Source of the DNA: Cyanobium sp. FGCU52
Lineage (GTDB): Bacteria > Cyanobacteriota > Cyanobacteriia > PCC-6307 > Cyanobiaceae
DNA length: 64,000 nt
Direction of reading: 5' to 3'
Assembly (NCBI GenBank): GCA_024958715.1
Contig: JANWUS010000018.1
Location: forward strand, 89,617 to 153,616
Part shown: one piece after another, positions 47,370 through 55,685 of the stretch
Layout: the number at the start of each line of letters is the position of its first letter
Position numbering within the stretch: position 1 is the stretch's first letter
The notes under the pieces: generated by a model
What the model saw: the letters and a program-made list of their open reading frames with translations, nothing else
Told to the model about the DNA's origin: nothing
Database searches by the model: none
Position numbers and translations under genes: made by a program

Positions 47370-47882
47370 ATGGCCCCCATCCTTTCCTCAGCCGTTCGTG
47401 CCGTCACCAGGCTCCTGCTGGTGCTGCCTCTGGCGCTGCTGGTGTGTTTCGCCGGTCCGGCCTCGGCCGCCCGCTGGGACGCCGCCACCCTCACCGTGCC
47501 CTCCGGGCAGGCGGGGACCTCCGTGACCTTCAGCGAGAAGGAGATCAAGACGGGCCGCAAGCTGTTCAACGAGAGCTGCGGCAGCTGCCACGCCGGTGGC
47601 ATCACCAAGACCAACCAGAACGTGGGCCTCGACCCCGAAACCCTGGCCCTGGCCACCCCGCCCCGCGACACCGTCGACGCCCTCGTCGACTTCATGAAGG
47701 ATCCCACCTCCTACGACGGCGAATACTCCATCGCCGACGTGCACCCCAGCCTGCGCAGCAGCGACGTGTTCGTGAAGATGCGCGACCTCGACGACGAGGA
47801 CCTGCGCCTGATCGCCGGCTACATCCTGGTGGCCCCCAAGGTGCAGGGGATCCAGTGGGGCGGCGGCAAGATCTACTTCTGA
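47370..47882 (+). CDS. psbV: Photosystem II cytochrome c-550
   Basis: A 170-residue precursor of the lumenal extrinsic heme protein of photosystem II that stabilises the Mn cluster. A signal peptide ends at ASA33; the mature protein begins ARWDAATLTV and has 137 residues. The heme site CGSCH is at 70-74, so the proximal His is mature His41, and the distal axial ligand falls at mature His92 in DVHPSLRSSD, as in the known structure. The end GGGKIYF is typical. A strong terminator follows. ATG at 47370 was chosen; the frame is open upstream. Confidence 0.98.
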   Translation: MAPILSSAVRAVTRLLLVLPLALLVCFAGPASAARWDAATLTVPSGQAGTSVTFSEKEIKTGRKLFNESCGSCHAGGITKTNQNVGLDPETLALATPPRDTVDALVDFMKDPTSYDGEYSIADVHPSLRSSDVFVKMRDLDDEDLRLIAGYILVAPKVQGIQWGGGKIYF

Positions 47883-47922
47883 TCCAGCCCCCCGCCGGGC
47901 GTCTCCCGGCCCACTCGCTCGG

Positions 47923-47954
47923 CCGGTGTCCCCTCAGGGGCACCGGTTTTTTTT
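47923..47954 (+). terminator. Rho-independent terminator of psbV
   Basis: The stem CCGGTG/CACCGG encloses CCCC TCA GGGG with one bulged T, followed by eight T residues (47947-47954). It lies 41 bases after the psbV stop. It is the clearest terminator in the window. Confidence 0.93.
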
Positions 47955-47973
47955 GGCGGCGCCGGGGCAGGGC

Positions 47974-48384
47974 TCAGGCCCGGGAGCGCTCCTGATGCGC
48001 CGCGTCAGCTGCTGGCGGCGGTGGAGGCGGTGGCAGGCGGTTCGCCGCCTCCATCGAGGCCGGCTGGCGGCTGTACCACCACTCCTGCAGCTCCGGGCCG
48101 AGGCGCTGGGGAAAGAGGGTGATCACGGTGCGGGTGGGCCGGGCGCCCGGCTGCAGCAGCTCCACGGCGTAGGAGGGGCAGCGGCGGGCGGCGAGATCGG
48201 CCACGAACCGACGGCCGACCCTCCGCCAGCTCGGCTCCTTGCTGCGCCAGGCCAGGCGGCAGCAGGGCCAGGGCAGCTCCTCCCGATCGAACAGGCGGCA
48301 GCAGGGGCCGAGCACGCGGTAGCTGTACTGGCCCCCGGGGCTGGGGTGTTCGCTGCCGGGTTCCAGAACGGAGTGCACCTGCAC
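47974..48384 (-). CDS. Conserved hypothetical, Cys-rich
   Basis: A 136-residue protein with two double-Cys pairs, GPCCRLFDREELPWPCCRLA, then a basic region and WWYSRQPASMEAANR. A Pro-rich tail follows. No family is recognised; the cysteine pairs could bind a metal or form disulfides. GTG at 48384 (VQVHSVLEPG) was chosen, with another GTG two codons later at 48378; the frame is open further upstream, towards the ferredoxin terminator. Coding is likely but not certain. Confidence 0.5.
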   Translation of the reverse strand: MQVHSVLEPGSEHPSPGGQYSYRVLGPCCRLFDREELPWPCCRLAWRSKEPSWRRVGRRFVADLAARRCPSYAVELLQPGARPTRTVITLFPQRLGPELQEWWYSRQPASMEAANRLPPPPPPPAADAAHQERSRA

Positions 48385-48446
48385 GGAGGGGGATCTGCGG
48401 CGACGTGTGGGTGGGCTTGCCTGCGGCGAGCCGGACACTGAGCATG

Positions 48447-48469
48447 AAAAAGCCACCCCGAAGGGTGGC
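48447..48469 (-). terminator. Rho-independent terminator of petF
   Basis: On the minus strand GCCACCC-TTCG-GGGTGGC is followed by TTTTT (48451-48447). It has a perfect 7-base stem and a UUCG tetraloop, 53 bases after the ferredoxin stop, and also separates ferredoxin from the downstream hypothetical gene. Confidence 0.93.
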
Positions 48470-48522
48470 GGCATTCGAGGGTGGAGGGAAGACGCCGGAG
48501 CGGGATCCCCCCCTGCAGGGGC

Positions 48523-48822
48523 TCAGTAGAGCTCTTCTTCGGCGTGGGTCTTGATGGTGCAGTCGCTGGTGGGGTAGGCCACGCAGGTGAGCACGAAACC
48601 GGCTTCGATCTGGTCGTCGTCGAGGAAGCTCTGATCCGACTGATCCACGGTGCCGGAGGTCAGCTTGCCGGCGCAGGTGGAGCAGGCCCCGGCGCGGCAG
48701 GAGTAGGGGAGGTCGATGCCCTGCTCTTCGGCAGCGTCGAGGATGTACTGGTCGTCAGGAACCTCGATGGTCTTGTTGAGGCCTTCGCTCTCGTTGATGA
48801 GGGTGACCTTGTAGGAAGCCAT
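48523..48822 (-). CDS. petF: Plant-type [2Fe-2S] ferredoxin
   Basis: A 99-residue soluble electron carrier that takes electrons from photosystem I to FNR, FTR and other enzymes. The cluster cysteines are Cys42, Cys47, Cys50 and Cys80 ([10 protein letters not shown] and LTCVAYP). It starts [14 protein letters not shown] and ends HAEEELY, the canonical photosynthetic ferredoxin ends. It is monocistronic by appearance, with a terminator on each side: one of the upstream prmA-serA run and one of its own. Confidence 0.98.
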   Translation of the reverse strand: MASYKVTLINESEGLNKTIEVPDDQYILDAAEEQGIDLPYSCRAGACSTCAGKLTSGTVDQSDQSFLDDDQIEAGFVLTCVAYPTSDCTIKTHAEEELY

Positions 48823-48936
48823 GGAAGGGATTGGGGCTCACAGGCTCCCGGGTGCAGGGCCTGTAGGACCCGCCCTTCATACATCCGACCGGGGGGTTCC
48901 CGGCGATCCTGGGCCCGCTGGCCGGGAAGCCCAATC

Positions 48937-48964
48937 AAAACCAAGGCACACATCAGCGTGCCTT
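48937..48964 (-). terminator. Rho-independent terminator of serA-prmA
   Basis: On the minus strand AAGGCAC-GCTGATGT-GTGCCTT (48964-48943) is a perfect 7-base stem followed by GG and TTTT. The first two As of the stem belong to the TAA stop of prmA, so the gene ends inside the terminator. Confidence 0.85.
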
Positions 48965-49901
48965 ATGCAACATCAGCCGTCGCCCGCAGCGTCATCAATC
49001 CCCAGCGCTCCTCACGGGCAGCCAGGGCGGCCGTCCAGCCGGCTGCGGCCAGGGCCCCCTCCAGACGGGGAGCCTGGGCCACCAGCAGGCCGCTCAGGAG
49101 CCCCTCGCCGCCGGGGGCCAGCACCCGGGTGAAGCCGGGGGCGAAGGCCTCGAGCACCGGCGCCAGGATGTTGCAGAGGAGCAGATCGGCGGGGCGCGCC
49201 TCCAGCAGCTCCTCCAGGACCTCCAGCGACCCCAGGGCCACCTGCAGGGGGCCGTCCAACCCATTGAGGCATGCGTTCTCGGCGGTGGCCCGCACCGCCA
49301 CGGCGTCGGTGTCCACCGCCGCCACCGAGGCCGCCCCCAGCCGCAGGGCCGCCAGCCCCAGCACGCCGGTGCCGCAGCCCAGATCGGCCACCCGCAGGCC
49401 CGCCAGGCTGCCGCCGCGGCCGGCGGCCATCTGCTCCAGCGCCTCCAGGCACAGACGGGTGGTGGGATGGCTGCCGGTGCCGAAGGCGCTGCCGGGATCC
49501 ATCCGGATCACCAGGCGATCGGCGTGCTCCTCGGGGGGCTCCAGCCAGGCCGGCAGCACCAGCAGCCGCTCGCCCACCGGATCGGCCTGCCAGTGCTGCT
49601 TCCAGCTGAGGTTCCAGTCCTCCTCTTCCTGGTGGTGCCACTGGAGCTCGGGGAAGGGGAGGCCGAACGGCTCGGCCAGCGGGGCCAGGGTCGCCGCCAG
49701 CTCGGAGCGCTGGATCTCGGGCCAGTCGCATGCCGGCAACCAGGCCAGAAGCCGGCGCTGCTCAGGAGCCTCCGGCCGGTGCTGCAGAGCCACACGGCGG
49801 ATGCCGAGGATCGGCAGCTTCCACAGCAGCGACTCCTCCAGCTCCGGCGGGCAGACCAGCTCCAGGCGCCACCAGCTCGGAGGAGCGCCGCGGCTGTCCA
49901 T
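48963..49901 (-). CDS. prmA: Ribosomal protein L11 methyltransferase
   Basis: A 312-residue SAM-dependent methyltransferase that trimethylates L11. The N-terminal domain (WRLELVCPPELEESLLWKLP) recognises the substrate; the SAM site is GLRVADLGCGTGVLGLAALR, with VAAVDTDAVAVRATAENA after it and LLLCNILAPVLEAFAPGF further on. The ATG shares one base with the serA stop. Length is normal. Confidence 0.96.
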   Translation of the reverse strand: MDSRGAPPSWWRLELVCPPELEESLLWKLPILGIRRVALQHRPEAPEQRRLLAWLPACDWPEIQRSELAATLAPLAEPFGLPFPELQWHHQEEEDWNLSWKQHWQADPVGERLLVLPAWLEPPEEHADRLVIRMDPGSAFGTGSHPTTRLCLEALEQMAAGRGGSLAGLRVADLGCGTGVLGLAALRLGAASVAAVDTDAVAVRATAENACLNGLDGPLQVALGSLEVLEELLEARPADLLLCNILAPVLEAFAPGFTRVLAPGGEGLLSGLLVAQAPRLEGALAAAGWTAALAAREERWGLMTLRATADVA

Positions 49902-51487
49902 CAGAGGGTGACCGGGTGGGCTTCCTGGATGCCGTTGATGGAGTGGATCGTGGCCAGCAGGCTCGGGGGGATTGGGTCGTCGAGGCTGAGCACCATCACC
50001 GCATCGCCGCGCACGATCCGCCGGCCCACCTGCATCGAGGCGATGTTCACGTTGTGCTCACCCAGCAGGGAGCCGAGCTGGCCGATGATCCCCGGCATGT
50101 CGCGGTGACGGGTGAACAGCATGTGGCGGCTGGGGGCCACGTTCACCGGGAACTCGTCGATGGTCGTGATGCGCAGGTCGCCGTCGGCGAACACAGCCCC
50201 GGTGACGCTGTGGGTGCCGCGGCCGCCGCGCGAGATCAGCTGCAGCGAACCGCCGGCGAAGTCGCGGCTGGCGTCGTCCTTCACCTCCAGCACGTGGATG
50301 CCGCGCTCCTTGGCCTCCAGGCCGGCGTTCACATAGTTGATGCTGTCGCCCAGGGCGGTGGAGAGCACCCCCTTGAGGGCCGCGATCACCAGGGGCTGGG
50401 AGGGGTGGCTGGCGAAGTCACCCTGGAAGCGCACCTCCATCTCGGAGATCTGGCCGCCCGCCAGCTGGCTGAGCAGCTGGCCCAGGGTCTCGGCCAGCTG
50501 CAGATGCGGCTTGAGCTGCTCCATCACCTCGGCGTTGAGGCCGGGGATGTTGACGGCGCTGCGGGCCGGCAGCCCCAGCAGCACGTCGCGGATCTGCTCG
50601 GCCACGTCGATCGCCACGTTCTCCTGCGCCTCCTCGGTGGAGGCCCCGAGGTGGGGGGTGAGGATCAGGCGCTCCTTGACGGTGCGGAGGGGCGAATCGG
50701 CGGCCAGGGGCTCCTTGGCGAACACGTCGAGGGCGGCGCCGGCGATCACCCCCTGCTCCACCGCCTCGGCCAGGGCGGCCTCGTCGACGATGCCTCCCCT
50801 GGCGCAGTTCACCAGCCGGGCGGTGGGCTTCATCGTGCGCAGCAGTTCGGCATTCACCAGGTTCTCGGTGTCCGGCGTGCGCGGCAGGTGCAGGGTGATG
50901 TAGTCGGCTTCGGCGAACAGCTGGGGCAGGGGCAGCAACCGCACCTGCATCTGCTGGGCGCGCTCGGGGGAGACGAAGGGGTCGTAGGCGGCCACGTCCA
51001 TGCCCATGGCGCGGGCGACGCGGGCGACGTGGGAGCCGATCTTGCCGAGGCCGACCACGCCGAGGGTCTTCTTGTAGAGCTCGTTGCCGACGTAGGTCTT
51101 GCGGTCCCAGCCGCCCGCCATGGTGCTGGCGTGGGCATGGGGCACGTGGCGCGAGAGGGAGAGCATCAGCGCCAGGGCCTGCTCGGCGGCCGCGATCGTG
51201 TTGCCCTCGGGGGAGTTCACCACCAGCACCCCACGGCGGGTGGCGGCCTTCACGTCGACGTTGTCGACCCCCACGCCGGCCCTGCCGATGATGCGCAGCC
51301 TGTCGGCGGCATCGATCACATCGGCGGTGACCTGGGTGCCGGAGCGGATCATCAGGGCGTCGTACTCGCCGATGATCGCCTTGAGTTCCTCGGGCGGCAG
51401 GCCGGTGCGCACGTCCACCTGGGCCACCTGCGAGAGGATGTCGATCCCGGTCTGATCGATGGGATCGGAGACAAGAACCTTCGTCAT
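49901..51487 (-). CDS. serA: D-3-phosphoglycerate dehydrogenase
   Basis: A 528-residue type I enzyme of serine synthesis that oxidises 3-phosphoglycerate. Visible parts are the NAD fold GVVGLGKIGSHVARVARAMG, IGRAGVGVDNVDVKAATRRG, the catalytic LVNCARGGIVDEAALAEA and ILTPHLGASTEEAQ, an allosteric substrate-binding region, and a C-terminal ACT domain (DMPGIIGQLGSLLGEHNVNI). ATG at 51487 begins MTKVLVSDPID, the family start; the upstream frame is not similar. Length is normal for cyanobacteria. Confidence 0.98.
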   Translation of the reverse strand: MTKVLVSDPIDQTGIDILSQVAQVDVRTGLPPEELKAIIGEYDALMIRSGTQVTADVIDAADRLRIIGRAGVGVDNVDVKAATRRGVLVVNSPEGNTIAAAEQALALMLSLSRHVPHAHASTMAGGWDRKTYVGNELYKKTLGVVGLGKIGSHVARVARAMGMDVAAYDPFVSPERAQQMQVRLLPLPQLFAEADYITLHLPRTPDTENLVNAELLRTMKPTARLVNCARGGIVDEAALAEAVEQGVIAGAALDVFAKEPLAADSPLRTVKERLILTPHLGASTEEAQENVAIDVAEQIRDVLLGLPARSAVNIPGLNAEVMEQLKPHLQLAETLGQLLSQLAGGQISEMEVRFQGDFASHPSQPLVIAALKGVLSTALGDSINYVNAGLEAKERGIHVLEVKDDASRDFAGGSLQLISRGGRGTHSVTGAVFADGDLRITTIDEFPVNVAPSRHMLFTRHRDMPGIIGQLGSLLGEHNVNIASMQVGRRIVRGDAVMVLSLDDPIPPSLLATIHSINGIQEAHPVTL

Positions 51488-51635
51488 GACCGGCGTGGGT
51501 GAGAAACGCCCCGCAAGGGGGTGTGGAGAGGGTGCGGGGATGCGCCTCCCGGGGAGGCGGGCCGGCGGTGCAGTGTAGAGAGCGGGGAGAATCGGCCCCG
51601 TGGTCGTGCCGCCCAAGGCGGCTGGGAGCAGCAGC

Positions 51636-52139
51636 GTGAGTCTGAGCGTGGTGGTGGTGCTGAACGATCGCGGCCGGTTGCACCGGCTGCGGGACACCCT
51701 GGGGGCCCTGCAGCCGCCGCCGTCCCAGCTGGTGGCGATCGGCGAGGGGGAAACGCCGCTGCCGGAGGTGGTGCGCCTCGATCCGGCCGCCGCCCGCCGG
51801 GCCCGTCAGAAGGGCATGGCCCGATGGCTGATGCCCTTCGGCCTGCTGGCGGGCTTCACCTTCACCCAGATCACCGACCTGCACACCTTCGACGCCCTCG
51901 GCCCCTGGGGCCAGCCCGTGGTCGGGGCGCTGCTGGGCATGGTGTCCGGCTGGATGGGCAGCTTCGCCGCCGCCGCCAGCGTGGCCTCCGAGGAGGACGA
52001 CCGCATCCGGGGGCTGCGCAACCGGCTGGAGGAAGGCAGCTGGCTGCTGCTGGTGGAGCCGGCCGCCGGCACGGAGATGCCCTGGACCCTGCTGCAGCAG
52101 GCCCGGCCCCAGGCCGTGGTGCGGCTGTCCGAGGGCTGA
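51636..52139 (+). CDS. Two-helix membrane protein, picocyanobacterial hypothetical
   Basis: A 167-residue protein. An N-terminal soluble part (VVVVLNDRGRLHRLRDTLG) is followed by membrane helices around LMPFGLLAGFTFTQITDL and VVGALLGMVSGWMGSFAAAA, then a C-terminal cytosolic segment with RLEEGSWLLLVEPAAG. I recognise similar hypotheticals in marine Synechococcus but no named family. GTG at 51636 is preceded by GGGAG at a good distance; a GTG at 51600 is the alternative. It is divergent from serA. Confidence 0.65.
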   Translation: MSLSVVVVLNDRGRLHRLRDTLGALQPPPSQLVAIGEGETPLPEVVRLDPAAARRARQKGMARWLMPFGLLAGFTFTQITDLHTFDALGPWGQPVVGALLGMVSGWMGSFAAAASVASEEDDRIRGLRNRLEEGSWLLLVEPAAGTEMPWTLLQQARPQAVVRLSEG

Positions 52140-52149
52140 GGCAGAGCCG

Positions 52150-52935
52150 ATGCTGCCGCACCGGACCCTGCTGGAAGGCAGCCGCGATCCCGCCGCCCTG
52201 GAGCCGCTGATCACGGCCGCGGAGCAGGCGCTGCGCACCTGGGAGCCGGTGTGGACCGGCTTCCTGCCGCCGGATCTGCGCGAGGAGGCCGAAGCCCGGT
52301 TGGGCTGCCTCAGCGAACTGAGCCTGGCCTCGCTGGGGGGCGTGGTGGGAGCCGAGCGCCGGCGCCTGCTGCTGCAGCGCGTGGAAGTGGCGCAGGAGCC
52401 CGGCAACCTGAGCGCGCCGCTGAGCGGCCTGGAGATCAGCGGCAACTTCCTGTTCGATCCAGCCGAAGCGGAAGATGTGCGCGCCGGCCTTCTCGCTGCC
52501 GGTGCCGACGAGGAGGAGATCGGCGATGTATGGCTGCGCGGCGAGCGCGGCGGTCAGGCAGTGGTGGATCCGGCCCTCGCGGAGCGGCTCAATGGCACCG
52601 CGGCCCGGGTTCGCACGGTGGAGGTGTTGCTGGAGGCGCGGCCGCTGGCGGAGCTGCAGCCGCCAGCGGCCCGGGTGGCCCGCCGCATCAGCACGGTGGA
52701 GGCCTCGCTGCGGCTGGATGCGGTGGCGTCCGCCGGCTTCGGCGTCTCCCGCAGCCGGATGGCGGAACGGATCCGGGAGGGTGGCGTACGCGTGAACTGG
52801 CAGCCGGTGCTCAGCCCCAGCCGCGAACTGGCGGTGGGCGAGCGGGTGCGCCTGGAGGGACGGGGCGAGCTGCGGATCGAGGAGGTGAACGAAACGAAGC
52901 GCGGTCGCTGGCGGATCGTGATGCAACGCACCTGA
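52150..52935 (+). CDS. Photosystem II S4 domain protein
   Basis: A 261-residue protein of the family annotated as photosystem II S4 domain protein (YlmH-like). The C-terminal S4 RNA-binding domain is seen in LRLDAVASAGFGVSRSRMAE and IREGGVRVNWQPVLSPSREL; the N-terminal two thirds contain LEISGNFLFDPAEAEDVRAG and DVWLRGERGGQAVV, matching the YlmH core. It is conserved in oxygenic phototrophs; its RNA target is unknown. It begins 10 bases after the membrane gene. Confidence 0.88.
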   Translation: MLPHRTLLEGSRDPAALEPLITAAEQALRTWEPVWTGFLPPDLREEAEARLGCLSELSLASLGGVVGAERRRLLLQRVEVAQEPGNLSAPLSGLEISGNFLFDPAEAEDVRAGLLAAGADEEEIGDVWLRGERGGQAVVDPALAERLNGTAARVRTVEVLLEARPLAELQPPAARVARRISTVEASLRLDAVASAGFGVSRSRMAERIREGGVRVNWQPVLSPSRELAVGERVRLEGRGELRIEEVNETKRGRWRIVMQRT

Positions 52936-53032
52936 CGCCGGCGCCGGTGGGAGCGCCGGGAGGGGCGATCGGCCTGCTGCTACCGTACGCGCTTCGGAGC
53001 TGACCGGCCGGGCCGGAAGCAGTCACGAACCC

Positions 53033-53104
53033 GGGCGATTAGCTCAGAGGTAGAGCACTACCTTGACACGGTAGGAGTCACTGGTTCGATTCCAGTATCG
53101 CCCA
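53033..53104 (+). tRNA. tRNA-Val (anticodon GAC)
   Basis: A complete cloverleaf of 72 bases: acceptor GGGCGAT/ATCGCCC plus discriminator A; D-arm AGCTCAGAGGTAGAGC; anticodon stem CTACC/GGTAG with loop TTGACAC (anticodon 53065-53067); T-arm CTGGTTCGATTCCAG. CCA is not encoded. It lies between the S4 protein and murD. Confidence 0.97.
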
Positions 53105-53126
53105 TTCGTTCCATCTTTCTCCAGCA

Positions 53127-54521
53127 ATGACCACCGCGGCCCGACAGCTCACGGTGGTCATCGGCATGGGCCGCTCGGGCATCGGTGCCGCCCGCCTGCT
53201 GCGCAACGAAGGCCGCCGGGTGGTGATCCTGGAGAGCCGCGGCGATGAGGCCAGCGAGGGGCTGGCCCGCTCCCTGCGGGCCGAGGGCATCGACGTGCGG
53301 CTCGCCACTCCCCTGAGCCTGGAGAGCTTCGAGGCCCTCGGCTCCCTGCCGGATCTGGTGGTGGTGAGCCCCGGCATCCGCTGGGACCATCCCGTGCTGG
53401 AGAGCCTGCGGCAGCGGGGCGTGGCGGTGCAGGGCGAGATGGCACCCGCCTGGCGGGCCACCGCCGGCATCCCCTGGATCGGCATCACCGGCACCAACGG
53501 CAAGACCACCGTCACCCACCTGGTTCACCACCTGCTCACCAGCGCCGGACTGGACGCGCCCCTGTGCGGCAACGTGGGCTTCTCGGCGGCCGAGCTGGCC
53601 CTCGCGCGCAGTGGAGCGGCAGCGGCCCGGCCCGACTGGCTGGTGGTGGAGCTGAGCAGCTACCAGATCGAGGCGGCTCCGGAGCTGGCCCCCCGCATCG
53701 GCCTCTGGACCACCCTCACCCCGGACCACCTGGAGCGCCACGGCACCCTCGACAACTACCGGGCGATCAAGCGCCGCCTGCTGGAGAACGCCGAGGTGCG
53801 CATCCTCAACGCCGATGACGCCGACCTGCGGTCGCGGGCCTCCAGCTGGGAGGCGGCCACCTGGGTGAGCGCCGGTCCGCGGGCGGCCCTGCCCGCCGGC
53901 ATCGAGCCGGAGGTGTGGATCGAGGAGGGCAGCGTGCAGGCCCGGCAGGGCCCGCTGTTCGCCGCCGACTGCCTGGCGATGCCCGGCGCCCACAACCGCC
54001 AGAACCTCGCCATGGCCACGGCCGTGGGGTTGCAGCTGGGTCTGGCGCCGGCGCTGATGGAGGCCGCCTTCCGCTCCTTCACCGGGGTGCCCCACCGGCT
54101 CGAGCGCATCCGCGAGCAGGACGACGGGCTGCTGTGGTTCAACGACAGCAAGGCCACCAACTACGACGCCGCCGAGGTGGCGCTGCGCGCCCTCGACGGC
54201 CCCCTGGTGGTGCTGGCCGGCGGCCAGTCGAAGCAGGGGGACGCCACGGCCTGGCTGAGGGAACTGCAGCGCCAGGCGGCGGCCGTGGTGCTGTACGGGG
54301 CGGCACGGGAGGAATTCCGCGGTCTGCTCGAGGCCAGCGGCTATGGCGGGGCGATTCACGCGGTGGAGGGCATGGAGGAGGCCGTGCCCCTGGCCGCCCG
54401 GCTCGCCCGGGAGAGCGGCAGCCGGGCGGTGCTGCTCTCGCCGGCCTGCGCCAGCTTCGATCAGTACAGCGACTTCGAGGCCCGCGGCGACCACTTCCGC
54501 CGGCTGGTGCTGGCGCTCTGA
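53127..54521 (+). CDS. murD: UDP-N-acetylmuramoyl-L-alanine--D-glutamate ligase
   Basis: A 464-residue Mur ligase of peptidoglycan synthesis in the cytosol. The ATP loop ITGTNGKTTVTHLVHHL (GTNGKTT 122-128) is intact, with VVELSSYQIEAAPELAPRIG, LTPDHLERHGTLDNYRAIKR and the C-terminal WFNDSKATNYDAAEVALRAL; the end SPACASFDQYSDFEARGDHF is diagnostic. It begins 22 bases after the tRNA. Length is normal. Confidence 0.98.
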   Translation: MTTAARQLTVVIGMGRSGIGAARLLRNEGRRVVILESRGDEASEGLARSLRAEGIDVRLATPLSLESFEALGSLPDLVVVSPGIRWDHPVLESLRQRGVAVQGEMAPAWRATAGIPWIGITGTNGKTTVTHLVHHLLTSAGLDAPLCGNVGFSAAELALARSGAAAARPDWLVVELSSYQIEAAPELAPRIGLWTTLTPDHLERHGTLDNYRAIKRRLLENAEVRILNADDADLRSRASSWEAATWVSAGPRAALPAGIEPEVWIEEGSVQARQGPLFAADCLAMPGAHNRQNLAMATAVGLQLGLAPALMEAAFRSFTGVPHRLERIREQDDGLLWFNDSKATNYDAAEVALRALDGPLVVLAGGQSKQGDATAWLRELQRQAAAVVLYGAAREEFRGLLEASGYGGAIHAVEGMEEAVPLAARLARESGSRAVLLSPACASFDQYSDFEARGDHFRRLVLAL

Positions 54522-54571
54522 TCCGGGGTCCTGCCTAAACTCCGGCCCCAGACGGCGCAAGGGTTCCGCGG

Positions 54572-55033
54572 ATGGCCCACTGGCTGATGAAGAGCGAGCC
54601 GGAGGTGTACAGCCTCGATCATCTGGAGGCCGAGGGCACCACGCTCTGGGACGGCATCCGCAATTACCAGGCCCGCAACTTCATGCGGACCATGCAGGTG
54701 GGAGACCGGGCTTTCTTCTATCACTCCAATACCCAACCGCCCGGGATCGTGGGGTTGATGGAGGTGATCGAAACCGGCCTCACCGACCCCAGCCAGTTTG
54801 ATCCGGCCTCCAAGTATCACGACCCGGCCTCCAAGCCCGAGGCACCCCGCTGGGACTGCGTGCGGCTGCGCTTCCTGAAGCGGTTTCCCCGGCTGCTCAG
54901 CCTAGAGGAGCTGCGCAACGCCTTCACCCCGGAGCAGCTGGGCGTGGTGAAGCGGGGCAACCGGCTCTCGATCCTGCCGGTGAATGAGGAGAGTGCCGCT
55001 CGCCTGCTGCAGTTGCTGCAGGCTGCCCCCTGA
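54572..55033 (+). CDS. EVE domain protein
   Basis: A 153-residue protein composed of one EVE (PUA-like) domain. It begins MAHWLMKSEPEVYSLDHLEA, then LWDGIRNYQARNFMRTMQVG and RAFFYHSNTQPPGIVGLMEV, as in family members such as thymocyte nuclear protein 1. EVE domains bind modified bases in DNA or RNA and are often near restriction genes, but none are seen here. It is 50 bases downstream of murD. Confidence 0.93.
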   Translation: MAHWLMKSEPEVYSLDHLEAEGTTLWDGIRNYQARNFMRTMQVGDRAFFYHSNTQPPGIVGLMEVIETGLTDPSQFDPASKYHDPASKPEAPRWDCVRLRFLKRFPRLLSLEELRNAFTPEQLGVVKRGNRLSILPVNEESAARLLQLLQAAP

Positions 55034-55057
55034 GCCCGCCCCCAAGCCCGCCGGCCT

Positions 55058-55342
55058 TCAGGCCACCTCCGGCAGCGACGCACGCGAAGGGACCACGGTG
55101 AAGCGCGAGCGACCGGGGAAGAGGTTGGCGAGGTAGCAGCGGGTCACCCCCCGGTCACGCACACCGTTCTGCACCAGGAAACCGGCCAGGGCCGCCTGGA
55201 ACAGCCGGTACTGGTCCCAGTTGGGATGCTGCTCGATGAAGTCCTGCATGGCCGCCAGCAGCGGTTCGGGCACCTCCGCCCGCAGGCTGACCGTCCCCGA
55301 GTCTTCCCCCTTTCCCGTCCAGCTCCAGTCCCCCTGCTCCAT
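55058..55342 (-). CDS. DUF2811 family protein
   Basis: A 94-residue protein of the cyanobacterial DUF2811 family (unknown function). The core is VSLRAEVPEPLLAAMQDFIE, then HPNWDQYRLFQAALAGFLVQ and VTRCYLANLFPG. The N-terminus (MEQGDWSWTGKGEDSG) and the tail are less conserved. ATG at 55342 was chosen; the upstream frame is open to 55657 but has no family similarity. It ends 24 bases from the EVE gene. Confidence 0.85.
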   Translation of the reverse strand: MEQGDWSWTGKGEDSGTVSLRAEVPEPLLAAMQDFIEQHPNWDQYRLFQAALAGFLVQNGVRDRGVTRCYLANLFPGRSRFTVVPSRASLPEVA

Positions 55343-55685
55343 TCCGGCTCTCCCCAATGGCGGTGGGTTCAGTTCTCCACATCCCGCCGAGCCCGTCAAC
55401 GCCGCTTCACAGAGGGCGGCGGACCGGCTTCCCAGCCTGAGATCGCGCTTGGCCAGAGGGTTCCGGGCGCTGGCGGGCCCGATCGGGCCTCCCTTGATCA
55501 GCCTGAGGGCAAACGTCAAGGCGGAGGGCGCGGACAGGGGCGTTTTCCCCAGCACCAGGCCGCCGGCTGAGCTCGAAGCCCCCGGGCTGGGGAAAAGCGG
55601 AGCAAAACGTTCGCTCATCAGGGGAGAACACCATGACCCCCAAAAGATCAGGATCACTGATCATTGACCGGGCTATCTCCCTGTC
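55343..55685. other. Intergenic stretch between DUF2811 and DUF1818 genes
   Basis: About 340 bases without a convincing gene; open frames here are unsupported. It holds a strong inverted repeat (55543-55596) and, at about 55645, a shorter one (GATCA...TGATC). It presumably includes the DUF2811 promoter. I see no known RNA. Confidence 0.5.
55543..55596. repeat. Perfect 11-base inverted repeat
   Basis: TTTTCCCCAGC (55543-55553) and GCTGGGGAAAA (55586-55596) are exact complements around a 32-base loop. There is no T-run on the exit side in either direction, so it does not look like a standard terminator; it could fold as an RNA hairpin or serve as a protein-binding site. Confidence 0.6.

Noticed and set aside
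55058..55657. A 199-residue version of the DUF2811 protein
   Set aside because: The extra N-terminal 105 residues are not similar to the family, and part of the region forms an inverted repeat.
55343..55685. A known structured RNA (tmRNA, 6S, SRP, RNase P) in the gap
   Set aside because: I looked for the conserved cores of these RNAs and saw none.
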